DNA of 64,000 bases from Clostridium uliginosum (GTDB lineage Bacteria > Bacillota > Clostridia > Clostridiales > Clostridiaceae): the NCBI RefSeq assembly GCF_900112485.1, contig NZ_FOMG01000003.1, forward strand, positions 1 through 64,000, read 5' to 3'. The notes beneath the pieces are model-generated. The model was not told where the DNA came from. It searched no databases and saw nothing but the letters and a program-made list of their open reading frames with translations. Every line of letters starts with the position of its first letter. The stretch's first letter is position 1. Below are positions 8,837 to 18,113 of the stretch, in pieces. A program made the position numbers and the translations under genes.

Positions 8837-9820
8837 GTGGTAAATATTAAATGTGCATTTAAATTAAGTATAATAGTGATGTTATTAGTAAGTTTTACTG
8901 GGTGTTCAGAAAATATAAATAAAAAACAAAATAATAATAAAATTGAACAAGAAGTTAAAATAGAAATACCAAATACTAAAGATATTATAAATACTTTATG
9001 TTCAGATGATTTTGGTGGAAGATTATCAGGCTCTGATGGAGATGATAAAACTGAAAATTATATTTTTAAAATAATCAAAGATTTAAAATTAGATCCATTA
9101 TTTGAAGAAGGATATTATGAACCATATACTCAAGATGTATATAAAAAGCTTGTAACTGATGAAAATGATAAACCTGAAAAGAAAGAACTTCATAATTTAG
9201 TTGGAGTTATTAAAGGTTCGGATAGTACAAAAGCTGTAATTATATCAGCGCATTTTGACCATATAGGTTACCAAGATGGAAAGATAATTAGAGGAGCATT
9301 AGATAATGCTTCAGGAGTTGCCACTTTAGTACAGATAGCAGATATTTTAAAGAAAGAATCTGAAAATAAGACTTTTAACCAAGATATAATTATTGCATTT
9401 TTTGATGGTGAAGAAACTGGTTTGCGAGGAAGTAAGGCTTTTGTTAAGGATATACAAGGAAAGTATTCAAAATTATACAATATAAATATAGACTGTGTAG
9501 GTGGAAAAAATTCAGGAAAAATAGCATTATATAATAAAAGCAAGATTTCCAATAAATTAACAACAGCAATGAAAGAAACATTTAGAAATAATAATATGAA
9601 TTTTTCAGAAACTCAAGTAATAGGTGCAATAAGTGACCAACGAAGTTTTGAAGAAAAGGGTATTCCTAATATTTATATATTACAAGAAAACATAAAACCA
9701 TATATTCATAAAGAAACTGATACTCCAGATACTTTAGATTCCAATGAGATAGAAAAAGTAGCAAATGTATTAAGTAAATTTGTAGAAACAACTGATGGGA
9801 ATGATTTTATTATAAACTAG
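8837..9820 (+). CDS. M28-family zinc peptidase lipoprotein
   Basis: About 327 aa with a lipoprotein signal (hydrophobic IIVMLLVSF followed by TGC), so it should be anchored outside the membrane. The metal-binding motifs of M28 aminopeptidases are present in order: SAHFDHIG, GALDNASGVA, FFDGEETGLRGS, NIDCVG and a late YIHKETD. The start is uncertain: GTG 8837 overlaps the ribosome binding site GGGAG, so the non-standard ATT at 8846 (8 nt downstream) may be the true start, giving a shorter signal peptide. It converges tail to tail with the next gene; the stop codons abut. Confidence 0.85.
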   Translation: MVNIKCAFKLSIIVMLLVSFTGCSENINKKQNNNKIEQEVKIEIPNTKDIINTLCSDDFGGRLSGSDGDDKTENYIFKIIKDLKLDPLFEEGYYEPYTQDVYKKLVTDENDKPEKKELHNLVGVIKGSDSTKAVIISAHFDHIGYQDGKIIRGALDNASGVATLVQIADILKKESENKTFNQDIIIAFFDGEETGLRGSKAFVKDIQGKYSKLYNINIDCVGGKNSGKIALYNKSKISNKLTTAMKETFRNNNMNFSETQVIGAISDQRSFEEKGIPNIYILQENIKPYIHKETDTPDTLDSNEIEKVANVLSKFVETTDGNDFIIN

Positions 9821-10141
9821 CTATTTATAGTCTATATACCCTTTCTTCTTACTTTCTACCATTAATAAAAAGTTTATAAAATAGAATCCCAAAAGTCCTA
9901 CTATAATAAACATATTATTAAGATTAAATAGGATTATTAATATTCCATAGATAATAAAATATATGGAATTTAATATTGAAAACTTTAATTGTAACCTTAA
10001 GAATTCATTTAATTTTATAAATGTCATTTCTCGCATTATACTATATACTCTACTGTGATAATTAAGTTTATCTTTAAACAAAACAGAATATATTAAATAA
10101 ACTACTCCCGTTAACACTGGTACTAGCCCAATAAAATTCAT
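9821..10141 (-). CDS. small membrane protein, 106 aa
   Basis: The family is not recognised. There are hydrophobic segments at about residues 3-22, 56-75 and 78-96 with a charged stretch between the first two, and a Lys-rich tail (ESKKKGYIDYK). Its stop abuts that of the M28 peptidase. Sequence at 22944-23030 matches both ends of this gene with the middle deleted, so a second copy once existed in the region. Confidence 0.55.
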   Translation of the reverse strand: MNFIGLVPVLTGVVYLIYSVLFKDKLNYHSRVYSIMREMTFIKLNEFLRLQLKFSILNSIYFIIYGILIILFNLNNMFIIVGLLGFYFINFLLMVESKKKGYIDYK

Positions 10142-10266
10142 TTCAGCACAGCCTTTCTACCATATCTTCAATTAAGTTTTAATTCTATATATAATATTAC
10201 AATTTAAGATGAGTCGTGAACAGCTATCTTTTGTGCATAGCTTGTATATCTTGTAATTTCATTCAA

Positions 10267-10490
10267 TACAAAGGATCTGTCTAAGAATACAAATCATTTA
10301 ATGATATGATGTATATTCAAAAAAGAAATAGAAATAACATTTGTGGAAGAAGTATTGAAAAATAAGCTTAGAGTTTCTTCATTCGAAGTTGTTCCATATG
10401 CCTTAGCGAAATTTTTCTAGTCTTCCTTAATAAATGTTATTTCTATTTCTTTGTTATTACTTCACTTGGTAATTCTGAAACAGCATCTTT
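10267..10490. mobile_element. MITE-B copy with MITE-C footprint
   Basis: Ends are degenerate (GGATCTGTCTAAGAATACAA and TAATTCTGAAACAGC), with AGAAATAGAAATAACATTTG and AATGTTATTTCTATTTCTTT inside. It contains CATATGCCTTAGCG, the right-hand join seen where MITE-C is nested in the MITE-B copy at 39045-39378, so it probably descends from a copy that carried MITE-C and lost most of it. Confidence 0.65.
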
Positions 10491-10507
10491 TAATTTTATC
10501 TTTTCTT

Positions 10508-11497
10508 TTACCTGTCTAAATAATGATATTCTCCAAAATTATTAGGTACATCTACTCCTAACTCAACATTAAACATCTTTTCCATTATCATTTTGCCTAC
10601 TATATTTCTATAATGAGATGTTTCATACCAATAAAAATTATTAGTAGTTATATCATTATATCCAGAAAAATCCCAATAACTAGTTATTTTTTGTAACTGT
10701 TTTTTAGCTTCTTCTGTTATTTCTTTATTAGATTCATATGTTACTTTATTTAATGGATTAAAGAAAATATATAAATTTATATTATTATCTTTACATAATG
10801 AAATAATTTCACTTATTTCATCAATAGATTCACTAATTCTATTTAGTTGAAAGTTATCACAAGGATTATTAAAACTTGGATCATTAACATGTTTTTCTAT
10901 ATCGCTAAGTATTTCATCGTCACCCCCAGATGTGACACCTGTTTCTAGAATATCATCATTCGTAGTAAAATCATGATATCCATCCATTAATGCTCTAATA
11001 GTATTTAAATTATAAGTATCCATTGGATTTCTTAATATATACTTATTAAACTTTTCTTTATAGTCAAGCTTTTGATAGGGTATTCTTAATAAATCAGCTG
11101 TACTATTTTTAGGGTCCATAGTAAAAGAAAAATCATCTATTCCTAAAATAATATTTTTCATTTTAACACCATTATTTATAAAAGTCTTAATGGTAGCTAG
11201 CCACTCAGATTGCATTCCTTCAGAATATGTCATATTATAATATTTACCATCATGCAGTAAATTTGTTTCAATATGTCCTACTCTAGATGAACCAAATATA
11301 AATGAATCATATTTTTCAGGATTATTTAATACAAATTGTGTTTTTACATAATTTTTATTTGGTTCTAAAACTTGATATTCAAATGAAGTTTTCCAAATTC
11401 CATATGGATCTAGTTTGTAATTAAAAAAGCATACGCTTGCTATCAAAATAGTAATAAAACATATACACAAATAAAAGAACTTTCTTTTCTTATTCAT
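10508..11497 (-). CDS. SGNH-like acyltransfer partner (AlgX/PatB/DltD-like)
   Basis: A 329-aa protein with an N-terminal membrane anchor (about residues 8-26, then FNYKLDPYGIW). FIFGSSRVGH is the GDS-like block with the nucleophilic Ser, and YETSHYRNIVG near the C-terminus is placed like the catalytic His block. LGIDDFSF and FFNPLNK fit DltD/AlgJ/PatB-type proteins that take an acyl group from an MBOAT partner and put it on a surface polymer. The MBOAT gene lies upstream; a MITE-A copy now separates the two. The polymer could be a polysaccharide or peptidoglycan. Confidence 0.7.
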   Translation of the reverse strand: MNKKRKFFYLCICFITILIASVCFFNYKLDPYGIWKTSFEYQVLEPNKNYVKTQFVLNNPEKYDSFIFGSSRVGHIETNLLHDGKYYNMTYSEGMQSEWLATIKTFINNGVKMKNIILGIDDFSFTMDPKNSTADLLRIPYQKLDYKEKFNKYILRNPMDTYNLNTIRALMDGYHDFTTNDDILETGVTSGGDDEILSDIEKHVNDPSFNNPCDNFQLNRISESIDEISEIISLCKDNNINLYIFFNPLNKVTYESNKEITEEAKKQLQKITSYWDFSGYNDITTNNFYWYETSHYRNIVGKMIMEKMFNVELGVDVPNNFGEYHYLDR

Positions 11498-11524
11498 AAT
11501 AAATCAAAATCTCCTTAAAAATTA

Positions 11525-11885
11525 AGCTTTGTTTTAATATAGTGTTGATATTGTTACATTTTTGTGAAGTGTGCATTAGAATTCGACTTTTAGAACTCTT
11601 AAGTGAGAGTCCAAATTTTATATTTGGTATCTCAAACTTACTCAGTGAACGAATGTGAGTCGAGTTTCCTTGAGTATTGTCACATTAATTGCTTGTCCGA
11701 AGCTTGTCTTTGGAGCAAGCTGGAATGGGACTATACTCGTTTAGATGTTCTTAAGTGAGAGTCAAAATTTTATATTTTGTTGCTCGAACTTACTCAGCGA
11801 ATGAATATGAGTCGAGTTTCCTATATCAATTCTTTAGCACGCTGAACAATATGTAACAATATCAACACGGTTTTAAAACATAGCT
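11525..11885. mobile_element. MITE-A copy splitting the MBOAT-SGNH operon
   Basis: A 361-bp copy (AGCTTTGTTTTAATATAGTG ... CGGTTTTAAAACATAGCT) flanked by perfect 8-bp duplications AAAAATTA (11517-11524 and 11886-11893). It carries two 70-bp modules (11601-11670 and 11753-11822). Removing the element and one duplication places the MBOAT stop TAA directly on the AAGGAG ribosome binding site of the SGNH gene, so it inserted exactly at the joint. Confidence 0.9.
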
Positions 11886-13323
11886 AAAAATTAAAATATA
11901 ATGAAGTTATAGTTTGGCTCGAACATATTACAAAAATTGCACAAACTATAATTACTACAATTTGAAACATAGTTGCTATATTTAATTTCATATTTTTCAC
12001 TTTATCCAATGAATTTTTACATAAAAATGAGATAATAATAGCTATTATAAGTATACATAACAACCCTTCAATACTCATACTCTCAGGAGAATCTATTTTC
12101 TTTATATAATCACTACTCATTAGTTTTGTTATACTTCTAAAATCGAACATACTTCTCAATACACTTAATGCATTAGATATGCTCTTTGCTCTAAAGATCA
12201 CCCAAAATATATTTACACAATTAAAAGTTATAAATATACCTAAATATTTATTTAATTTCTTTCCACTGCTTGTCCATATTCTGTGTATTATACTAGCTAT
12301 CCCATGAAGCATTCCCCATATAATAAATGTCCATCCTGCTCCATGCCATATTCCACTCACCAAAAATATAATAAATATATTTAAATATGTTCTGTATTTC
12401 CCTTTTCTATTTCCACCTAAAGGAATATATAAATACTTAGTTAAAAACTTTCCAAGTGTAATATGCCATGTTCTCCAAAACATTTGGATATCAGTAGACT
12501 TATACGGAGAATTAAAATTCATTGGCAATTTTATATTAAGCATTAATGCAATTCCTATTGCCATATCACAATATCCGCTAAAATCAAAATATAATTGAAA
12601 TGTATATGATAGTGATGTTAACCAAGCATCACAAAAACTTAAATTGCTTATTGCAAATCCAGCATCTGCAAATCTTCCTATCATATCTGCTATAAATATT
12701 TTTTTTCCAAGTCCAATAGCAAACATATATAGACCTTTATTCATATTGTCATAGTCTATTCTTTTTTTTATGCTATCACCTAATTGAAAAATAAATTCAT
12801 TAGCTGTCATAATTGGACCCTCTGAAAGTTTAGGAAAAAATACTACTGCTAAACAATAATCTATAAAATTGTAATGTATCATTTCATTTCTATAATTATC
12901 AATAACAAATGCTAATTGTTGAAATGTAAAAAATGAAATACCTACTGGTAACATTACATTTATTAAGTTAAAATCATTCTTAAAAATTAAGTTAATATTC
13001 TCTATAAAAAAGTTATAATATTTAAAATATCCTAATAATCCTATATTAAATACTAAACCTATAATTAATAACATTTTCTTTGGACTTTTTAAGTTATTAA
13101 ACTTAATTATAAGCTTTCCTATACTAAAATTTATAATTATTGAAAATAATATAATTACAATATATTTTTTATTTGTATATCCATAAAAAAATAATGAAAT
13201 ACAAATCAAAAACGTTTTCTTAAGTAGCCTTTCATCACTTTTATCAATTTTATCAACGAAAAAATAAATTAAAATTAAAATTGGTAAAAATACTAAAATG
13301 AATTGTAGTGAATTAAAAATCAT
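11884..13323 (-). CDS. MBOAT-family O-acyltransferase (AlgI/PatA/DltB-like)
   Basis: A 479-aa polytopic membrane protein. FWRTWHITLGKFLTKYLYIP with the following GGNRKG, and VSGIWHGAGWTFIIWG with the invariant catalytic His, are hallmark MBOAT motifs. LPVGISFFTFQQLAFVID and FDFSGYCDMAIG match AlgI/PatA. It passes an acyl (usually acetyl) group across the membrane to an extracytoplasmic partner, here probably the SGNH-like product downstream. The TAG stop is contributed by the junction with the MITE-A end; the ancestral stop was TAA at the same codon. A leader shared with the glycosyltransferase lies upstream. Confidence 0.9.
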   Translation of the reverse strand: MIFNSLQFILVFLPILILIYFFVDKIDKSDERLLKKTFLICISLFFYGYTNKKYIVIILFSIIINFSIGKLIIKFNNLKSPKKMLLIIGLVFNIGLLGYFKYYNFFIENINLIFKNDFNLINVMLPVGISFFTFQQLAFVIDNYRNEMIHYNFIDYCLAVVFFPKLSEGPIMTANEFIFQLGDSIKKRIDYDNMNKGLYMFAIGLGKKIFIADMIGRFADAGFAISNLSFCDAWLTSLSYTFQLYFDFSGYCDMAIGIALMLNIKLPMNFNSPYKSTDIQMFWRTWHITLGKFLTKYLYIPLGGNRKGKYRTYLNIFIIFLVSGIWHGAGWTFIIWGMLHGIASIIHRIWTSSGKKLNKYLGIFITFNCVNIFWVIFRAKSISNALSVLRSMFDFRSITKLMSSDYIKKIDSPESMSIEGLLCILIIAIIISFLCKNSLDKVKNMKLNIATMFQIVVIIVCAIFVICSSQTITSLYFNF

Positions 13324-13566
13324 ATTTATTGTCTCCTTATATAATCTAATACATTAAGTAAATAAAAGCTCTCATGCCTTAATATCTACTATTCCATTTT
13401 TGTTTTAAAATTTTGATCTGTTTGAATACTATATTAAAGCAGAGCCAACAATTAAAATAATGTTATTACCTTTTCAATATAGTATTTAGTGCTGCATATC
13501 ATTAATAAAATGCCAAATAAGTAATTTGTGAATTTTCTAATATTTTACCATATATAGTATTTAAAG

Positions 13567-13710
13567 TATTATTAATCCGATAATTAAATAATAAGGAATT
13601 AATCTTAAAAAATATAGGCAAAAGTTAATAAGAATTTCAAAAGAATTTTGAAAGAATTTCGAAAGAGTTGAACAAAATAAATAAAGTTACTACACAAACA
13701 ATAGACAAGC
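13567..13710 (-). promoter_or_regulatory. shared envelope-gene leader, copy 2
   Basis: Minus-strand counterpart of 3617-3750. Here three 11-bp direct repeats stand head to tail: TTTCGAAATTC, TTTCAAAATTC, TTTTGAAATTC (within 13631-13665). One-turn spacing suits a dimeric response regulator. It ends 244 bp before the MBOAT start. The gap 13324-13566 otherwise shows only a possible MITE-A remnant near 13402-13447. Confidence 0.7.
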
Positions 13711-13726
13711 TTTTCCTTAATCTTGC

Positions 13727-14602
13727 TTACACAATAGGAAAATAAATATCAATTTGTGATTTGTCATTTTTAGCACCTAAAAATCGTTCTGTATAACATT
13801 CAAAGTCATCACGCATATCAAGTTGCTTATTGCTGCCCAGAAACCATGTACCCCAAATATACCTATAAGTCATATAAAGGGTATTTACTGTTCCTGTATG
13901 AATAAACTTTGCGTATTTTCCACCAGAAAACTCTTTAATTAACATATTGTTAGGTGCAGGACTTATTTTATCAACCTCTATACCAATAAATTCCGTAGTT
14001 AAACTATCCTCATTAAATATTTCTGTTTCACAATGATTGCTTATCTCAAAAAAACCGTATCTATTAGAATTAATAGATGCATTTTTCAGCTTTGTAAGCT
14101 GTTTATTAAAAATATCCCATTGTGTAATGCTTTTGTTATTAGCAACACTTGTTTCAAAACGAATGCCCATTATTGTTTTACTTGGTACAATAATTATTTC
14201 TGGTGTTAAAGTTATTTGGCTATTTCGATGTACTAACTCATTTGCATCTAACTGTGGCTTATTACCAATCAGTGTATCAATATGATTATTTCTATATTGC
14301 TTAGGCGTTATACCATATCTATTTTTAAAAGCACGAGTAAATGCTTCGTGAGATTGAAAGTGCAATGAAACAGCAATATCTAATATTTTCTTTTCAGTAT
14401 ATAATAGTGACTTTGCAGCTTCAGTAAGTCGTCTAAAACGAATATATTCACCTATAGTTTCTCCCATCATAATGTGAAAATAGCGGTGAAAATGATAATA
14501 TGAATAAGAAACCGCATTGGCAACATTACAAGCAGTGATAGGCTCATATAAATTATTTTCAATGAATATAATTGCTTTCTCAAGTATCTTTTTTTGATCC
14601 AA
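13727..14602 (-). CDS. AraC-family regulator with GyrI-like domain
   Basis: A 291-aa regulator. Residues ~1-100 hold two helix-turn-helix units of the AraC/XylS family (NVANAVSYSYYHFHRYFH, then DIAVSLHFQSHEAFTRAFKNRYGITPKQYR). The C-terminal ~150 residues form a GyrI/Rob-like effector-binding domain (VPSKTIMGIRFETS... ending DIYFPIV). This order is that of Rob/TipAL-like multidrug-responsive regulators. A ribosome binding site (GGAGGAAACTAC) precedes the ATG. No obvious target gene is adjacent. Confidence 0.9.
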   Translation of the reverse strand: MDQKKILEKAIIFIENNLYEPITACNVANAVSYSYYHFHRYFHIMMGETIGEYIRFRRLTEAAKSLLYTEKKILDIAVSLHFQSHEAFTRAFKNRYGITPKQYRNNHIDTLIGNKPQLDANELVHRNSQITLTPEIIIVPSKTIMGIRFETSVANNKSITQWDIFNKQLTKLKNASINSNRYGFFEISNHCETEIFNEDSLTTEFIGIEVDKISPAPNNMLIKEFSGGKYAKFIHTGTVNTLYMTYRYIWGTWFLGSNKQLDMRDDFECYTERFLGAKNDKSQIDIYFPIV

Positions 14603-14650
14603 TGTAGTTTCCTCCGTTTCTTAAGGTATATTCAATGCTCTCAATTCATC

Positions 14651-14782
14651 TTATTCAAGAACATTTTTAACATCAAATTTATATTCTCCAAGTAAATTGA
14701 TATGCTCCCATCCTAGTTTGGATATATTACTGCAACTATCTTTCTCCAAATTCTTAACGTTTACCAAAGAATCGTTTTGCAC
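14651..14782 (-). pseudogene. Tn3-family transposase C-terminal remnant
   Basis: A 43-codon open stretch ends SKLGWEHINLLGEYKFD and then a stop. GWEHINL-GEY/F is the conserved C-terminus of Tn3-family TnpA. The frame has no start and nothing upstream matches the rest of the ~1000-aa enzyme, because the XRE regulator gene begins there. It marks an old transposon insertion followed by deletion. Confidence 0.65.
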
Positions 14783-14801
14783 TATAACACATATCTTATT
14801 T

Positions 14802-15365
14802 TTATGGATTGTAGGAAGGTGAAGTTAAAACAAATAATACGTTACTCATTTGATTTGTTTTATTTTTAAATTTATGTTTCATATATGGTGGAATTCGGAT
14901 TACATCTCCTTCGTTTAAAATATACTCCTGATCTTCCAGTACAGCATAAACGGTTCCTTTCATTACAATCGCTAATTCTTCTTTATTGTGCTTATAATGA
15001 CTTTCGGTTGTTTGTGATTTATTATTAAGGTTCATCATTAGTATTTCAACATTTGCTTTCATAAAATCAGGCGTCAAAATATCATAAACAATATGTTCAT
15101 TATCAGAACGATAAATCTTTTTTCTATCTTCTTTTCTTAAAATTAATGATTCATGGTCGATATCATTAATAAACAATGTAAATAATGGTACATTTAATGC
15201 TTTTGAAATTAATTTTAATACTTGTAATGAAGGATTTGCAATTCCTCTTTCTAATTGACTAATTAAAGAAGTACTGATTCCTGATACTTCTGCAAATTCC
15301 CGAATACTATATCCCCTACTTTTTCTATATTCTAAAATCGTATTTCCTAAACTGTAGTTTGTCAT
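14802..15365 (-). CDS. XRE-family regulator with C-terminal cupin
   Basis: A 187-aa two-domain regulator. The N-terminal HTH is complete (GYSIREFAEVSGISTSLISQ...NPSLQVLKLISKALNVPLF), and the C-terminal cupin is seen in ESHYKHNKEELAIVMKGTVY and LNEGDVIRIPPYMKHKFKN. The PuuR/SinR-cupin type senses a small ligand in the cupin. It is divergent from the EamA transporter gene, suggesting it controls that exporter. The C-terminus (TSPSYNP) adjoins the Tn3 remnant. Confidence 0.9.
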   Translation of the reverse strand: MTNYSLGNTILEYRKSRGYSIREFAEVSGISTSLISQLERGIANPSLQVLKLISKALNVPLFTLFINDIDHESLILRKEDRKKIYRSDNEHIVYDILTPDFMKANVEILMMNLNNKSQTTESHYKHNKEELAIVMKGTVYAVLEDQEYILNEGDVIRIPPYMKHKFKNKTNQMSNVLFVLTSPSYNP

Positions 15366-15585
15366 TCTCTATCTCCTTTTAATATTTCATGTATTATTTT
15401 TATACAATCATACTAGTTTGATTTAACATAATAAACACAATATAAAAAGCTTTGTATATCATAAAAATGTATTATATAATATCCACATGTTTATTATAGT
15501 AAACAATAAATTCAATAGCAAATATTTTAATATGTTGAGGCTAGCTAAATATATTTATTATGTTTCAAATAGAAAGGAGAACTAT

Positions 15586-16482
15586 ATGAAAAACACACGA
15601 TTTTTTTCAATTTATTTATTATTCATTGGAGTTTTTGCTCTTTCAACTTCTGCTATATTTGTAAAGCTTTCAAGCGCACCTGCACCAATTATAGCTGCTT
15701 ATCGTATGGTTTTTTCTACTTTTATTTTATTGCCCATATTGTTTTTTAGCAAAAAAACTTTGTGAGAAATAAAAAGTTTGACGAGAAAACAATGGCTGTT
15801 AGGCATTCTTTCTGGAGCTTTTCTTGCTTTGCATTATGTACTCTGGTTTGGGTCTTTACGTTTTACTTCTGTAGCAAGTTCAACCGTATTGGTTACTCTT
15901 CAACCGATATTTGCATTTATTGGGGGATATTTTTTCTTTGGCGAAAAATTAAAAGGATTTGCAGTTTGTGGAGGAATCCTAGCTGTGTTTGGTAGCTTTA
16001 TAATTGCATTAGGAGATTTTAGAATTGGTGGTGAAGCATTGTTTGGAGATATTCTTGCTTTGCTAGGAGCTGTAACAATAACGGTTTATTTTTTTATTGG
16101 TCAACATCTAAGAAAAGATTTGTCTCTTGTTGTGTATGCTTTAATTGGCTATTCCACAAGTGCCTTATTCTTACTGGGATATTCACTTGCTCTTGGATAT
16201 CCACTAACAGGATATCCATCATCGGATTGGATGTGGTTTTTCTGTTTAGCACTTATTTCAACAATATTAGGACAGACAATTTTAAACTGGCTAATTAAAT
16301 GGATAAATACTTCAACTATTTCAATGAGTATTTTAGGCGAGCCGATTGGAACCTGTATATTGGCATACTTTATTCTTGGAGAAGTGGTTACCACTCAACA
16401 GCTCATTGGTTCTGGAATTATTTTGGTTGGTATCTTTTTATTCCTAATGTATACTCAACAAGTAAATAAGCTAAAAAATTAA
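15586..16482 (+). pseudogene. EamA/DMT-family transporter with in-frame stop
   Basis: An ATG with AAAGGAGA 8 nt upstream starts a typical drug/metabolite transporter (10 membrane segments in two EamA halves; FALSTSAIFVKLSSAPAPII, later STILGQTILNWLIKW and ILGEVVTTQQ). The frame is broken by a single TGA at 15763-15765 and continues in the same frame as EIKSLTRKQWLLGILSG. Without the stop it would be 298 aa, the normal length. It is most likely a recent nonsense mutation; readthrough or restart at TTG 15778 is possible. The XRE-cupin regulator is divergent. Confidence 0.85.
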
Positions 16483-16496
16483 AGGATAATTTTTAT

Positions 16497-16632
16497 AGCA
16501 CATTCATCCTTGTCTTTACATAAAGTGAAACTTTTCATTTGGAATTTTATGTTCCAAATGAAAAGTTTCACTTATCTTAAGATAAAATATACGTAGCATC
16601 TTTAACCTGTTATTTTCTTTCATGTTCCTAAC
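16497..16632. repeat. MITE-C derivative with strong hairpin
   Basis: The right end (TTATTTTCTTTCATGTTCCTAA) matches MITE-C; the left end is degenerate. Inside, 16523-16544 and 16552-16573 are perfect 22-bp inverted arms around TTTTATG. Similar AAGTGAAACTTTT arms lie in the MITE-C copy at 34055. It sits between converging genes and could act as a bidirectional terminator. Confidence 0.6.
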
Positions 16633-17743
16633 CTAAATAAGTTATATCATAAAATGCTTTATCTGCTCTTTCATATGGTAATTTAACCATATATTCTTGT
16701 TCTTCATTTGAGCTGATTGTGAATGTTCTCCACTCATTGCTTTGTGGTGAACCAAAAGTCATTTCAATAGTTCCATCAGTCACATCAAAAATCATAGAAC
16801 GAAGTGTACCAAAGAACTCCTCATAATAGTGACAACACAAGCCTTGTGGGTATGAAGTTGAAAGTAGTCCCTTAAGATCATCACAAGAAAGTTTTTTCTT
16901 TGCCTCAAAAGTTTTTACAATAATATCATTTCGTAATTCTGAATTTTTTATCAGCATCTTTTCGTATGCTTTCAATTCAAGAAACAACACATGATTTGTT
17001 GCACTCAAGTAAGTTTTATTGCTATTGCTGTCCAATATTTCATAAGACTTATGACCGTCCATGCATTGAAGTAATGCTATTTTATTATTCTTGTCAGCAA
17101 GCATCAAATTAATATTATAGCCAATAGGAGCTTTCATAGCAAAATCGATTGCTTCTTCAACATCCTTACAATTTTCAAGAATACTTCTAATAACAATCCA
17201 AAACTGAAAGCCCGTTACACCTGGCTTTTGTCCACCCTCAAAATTTCCAACAGGCAATCCATTACTTGCTTTGCAAGCTGCAAGACCATGTTCATTCATA
17301 CCGTCACATCTTCCAAAGAGATTTAGCAATGAACCAATGTGAGAATATTTTCCTTTAATCTTTGTTTTAGCAAAGCACATTTCCTCCATCGCATCGTTGA
17401 AATCATAATTTCTTGCCATCATTGTGTGACCATTTTTGGTTTTATCAGGTAAAGCTGCCATCAAACTGCAACCACGCTCCAAATATGTCATCGAATAAAA
17501 GATTACTTGCTCACGACTAACTCCAATAGTATCTGCAAAACCTTTAATTTCTTCATTGATACCACTACAATATTTGTCCAAAAGTTCTGTAATTGCTAAG
17601 AGTTTATCTTGTGGATAGGTATTTGGTGGCAATAGCACCATATCAAGAATAGTGGAATGGGCTAATACCCATTGACCGATTTGTACACCCACTTCATAAC
17701 TTGTACCTTCAAAATTTTTAAAATATGCTGTTGTTTCTTTCAT
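16628..17743 (-). CDS. C45-type Ntn hydrolase (acyltransferase/amidase)
   Basis: A 371-aa protein resembling the C45 peptidase / acyl-CoA:6-aminopenicillanic acid acyltransferase-like group. GTSYEVGVQIGQW lies near the N-terminus, then YLERGCSLMAA with the likely nucleophilic Cys, MMARNYDFND, GMNEHGLAACKAS and LSATNHVLF. Family enzymes become active by cutting before the Cys and hydrolyse linear amides; here the Cys lies about 110 residues in, as in AAT-like proteins with a propeptide. There is no signal peptide, so it is probably cytosolic. The substrate is unknown. It may form its own unit. Confidence 0.75.
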   Translation of the reverse strand: MKETTAYFKNFEGTSYEVGVQIGQWVLAHSTILDMVLLPPNTYPQDKLLAITELLDKYCSGINEEIKGFADTIGVSREQVIFYSMTYLERGCSLMAALPDKTKNGHTMMARNYDFNDAMEEMCFAKTKIKGKYSHIGSLLNLFGRCDGMNEHGLAACKASNGLPVGNFEGGQKPGVTGFQFWIVIRSILENCKDVEEAIDFAMKAPIGYNINLMLADKNNKIALLQCMDGHKSYEILDSNSNKTYLSATNHVLFLELKAYEKMLIKNSELRNDIIVKTFEAKKKLSCDDLKGLLSTSYPQGLCCHYYEEFFGTLRSMIFDVTDGTIEMTFGSPQSNEWRTFTISSNEEQEYMVKLPYERADKAFYDITYLG

Positions 17744-17829
17744 AAAAAAACACCTTACCTTTCCCTTATAATATAAGGCAAGGAATTTTTTTATATTTGA
17801 TATTTATTGCGGATTATACAAACTATCTT

Positions 17830-17935
17830 TGTTACACTTTTTATAACATTATTCGTAACAAGTTTTATAACTTAATTCATTACATTTTCAGTAACATTTT
17901 TTGTATCATATATTGTTACAAAAATTATTACTATA
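17830..17935. repeat. GTAAC/GTTAC box cluster 2
   Basis: The boxes TTGTTACAC, CGTAACAAG, AGTAACATT and TTGTTACAAAA recur with near-matches (ATAAC, ATTAC) over ~105 bp. The cluster lies on the far side of the par/DUF3990 region from the larger one at 20945-21418, so the two bracket that locus. The rest of 17744-18113 shows no gene. Confidence 0.5.
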
Positions 17936-18113
17936 TTTTTTCAAAAGTATAGCTTAATGGTTTATTTACACCTGATTTTTCTTCATCATAAATTATAATT
18001 ATCAAGCAAAAAATATATATGCTTCTAACTAAATATTATTAATTAAATATATAATTTTCTATAAAAATTATATAAAAGATTATAAATGTATTAACTTAAT
18101 TAGAACATATATA

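Noticed and set aside
13402-13450. Further MITE-A short copy near the MBOAT leader
   Set aside because: TGTTTTAAAA and AAAGCAGAGCCAA resemble the ends, but the inner conserved bases and target duplication are missing; too weak to list.
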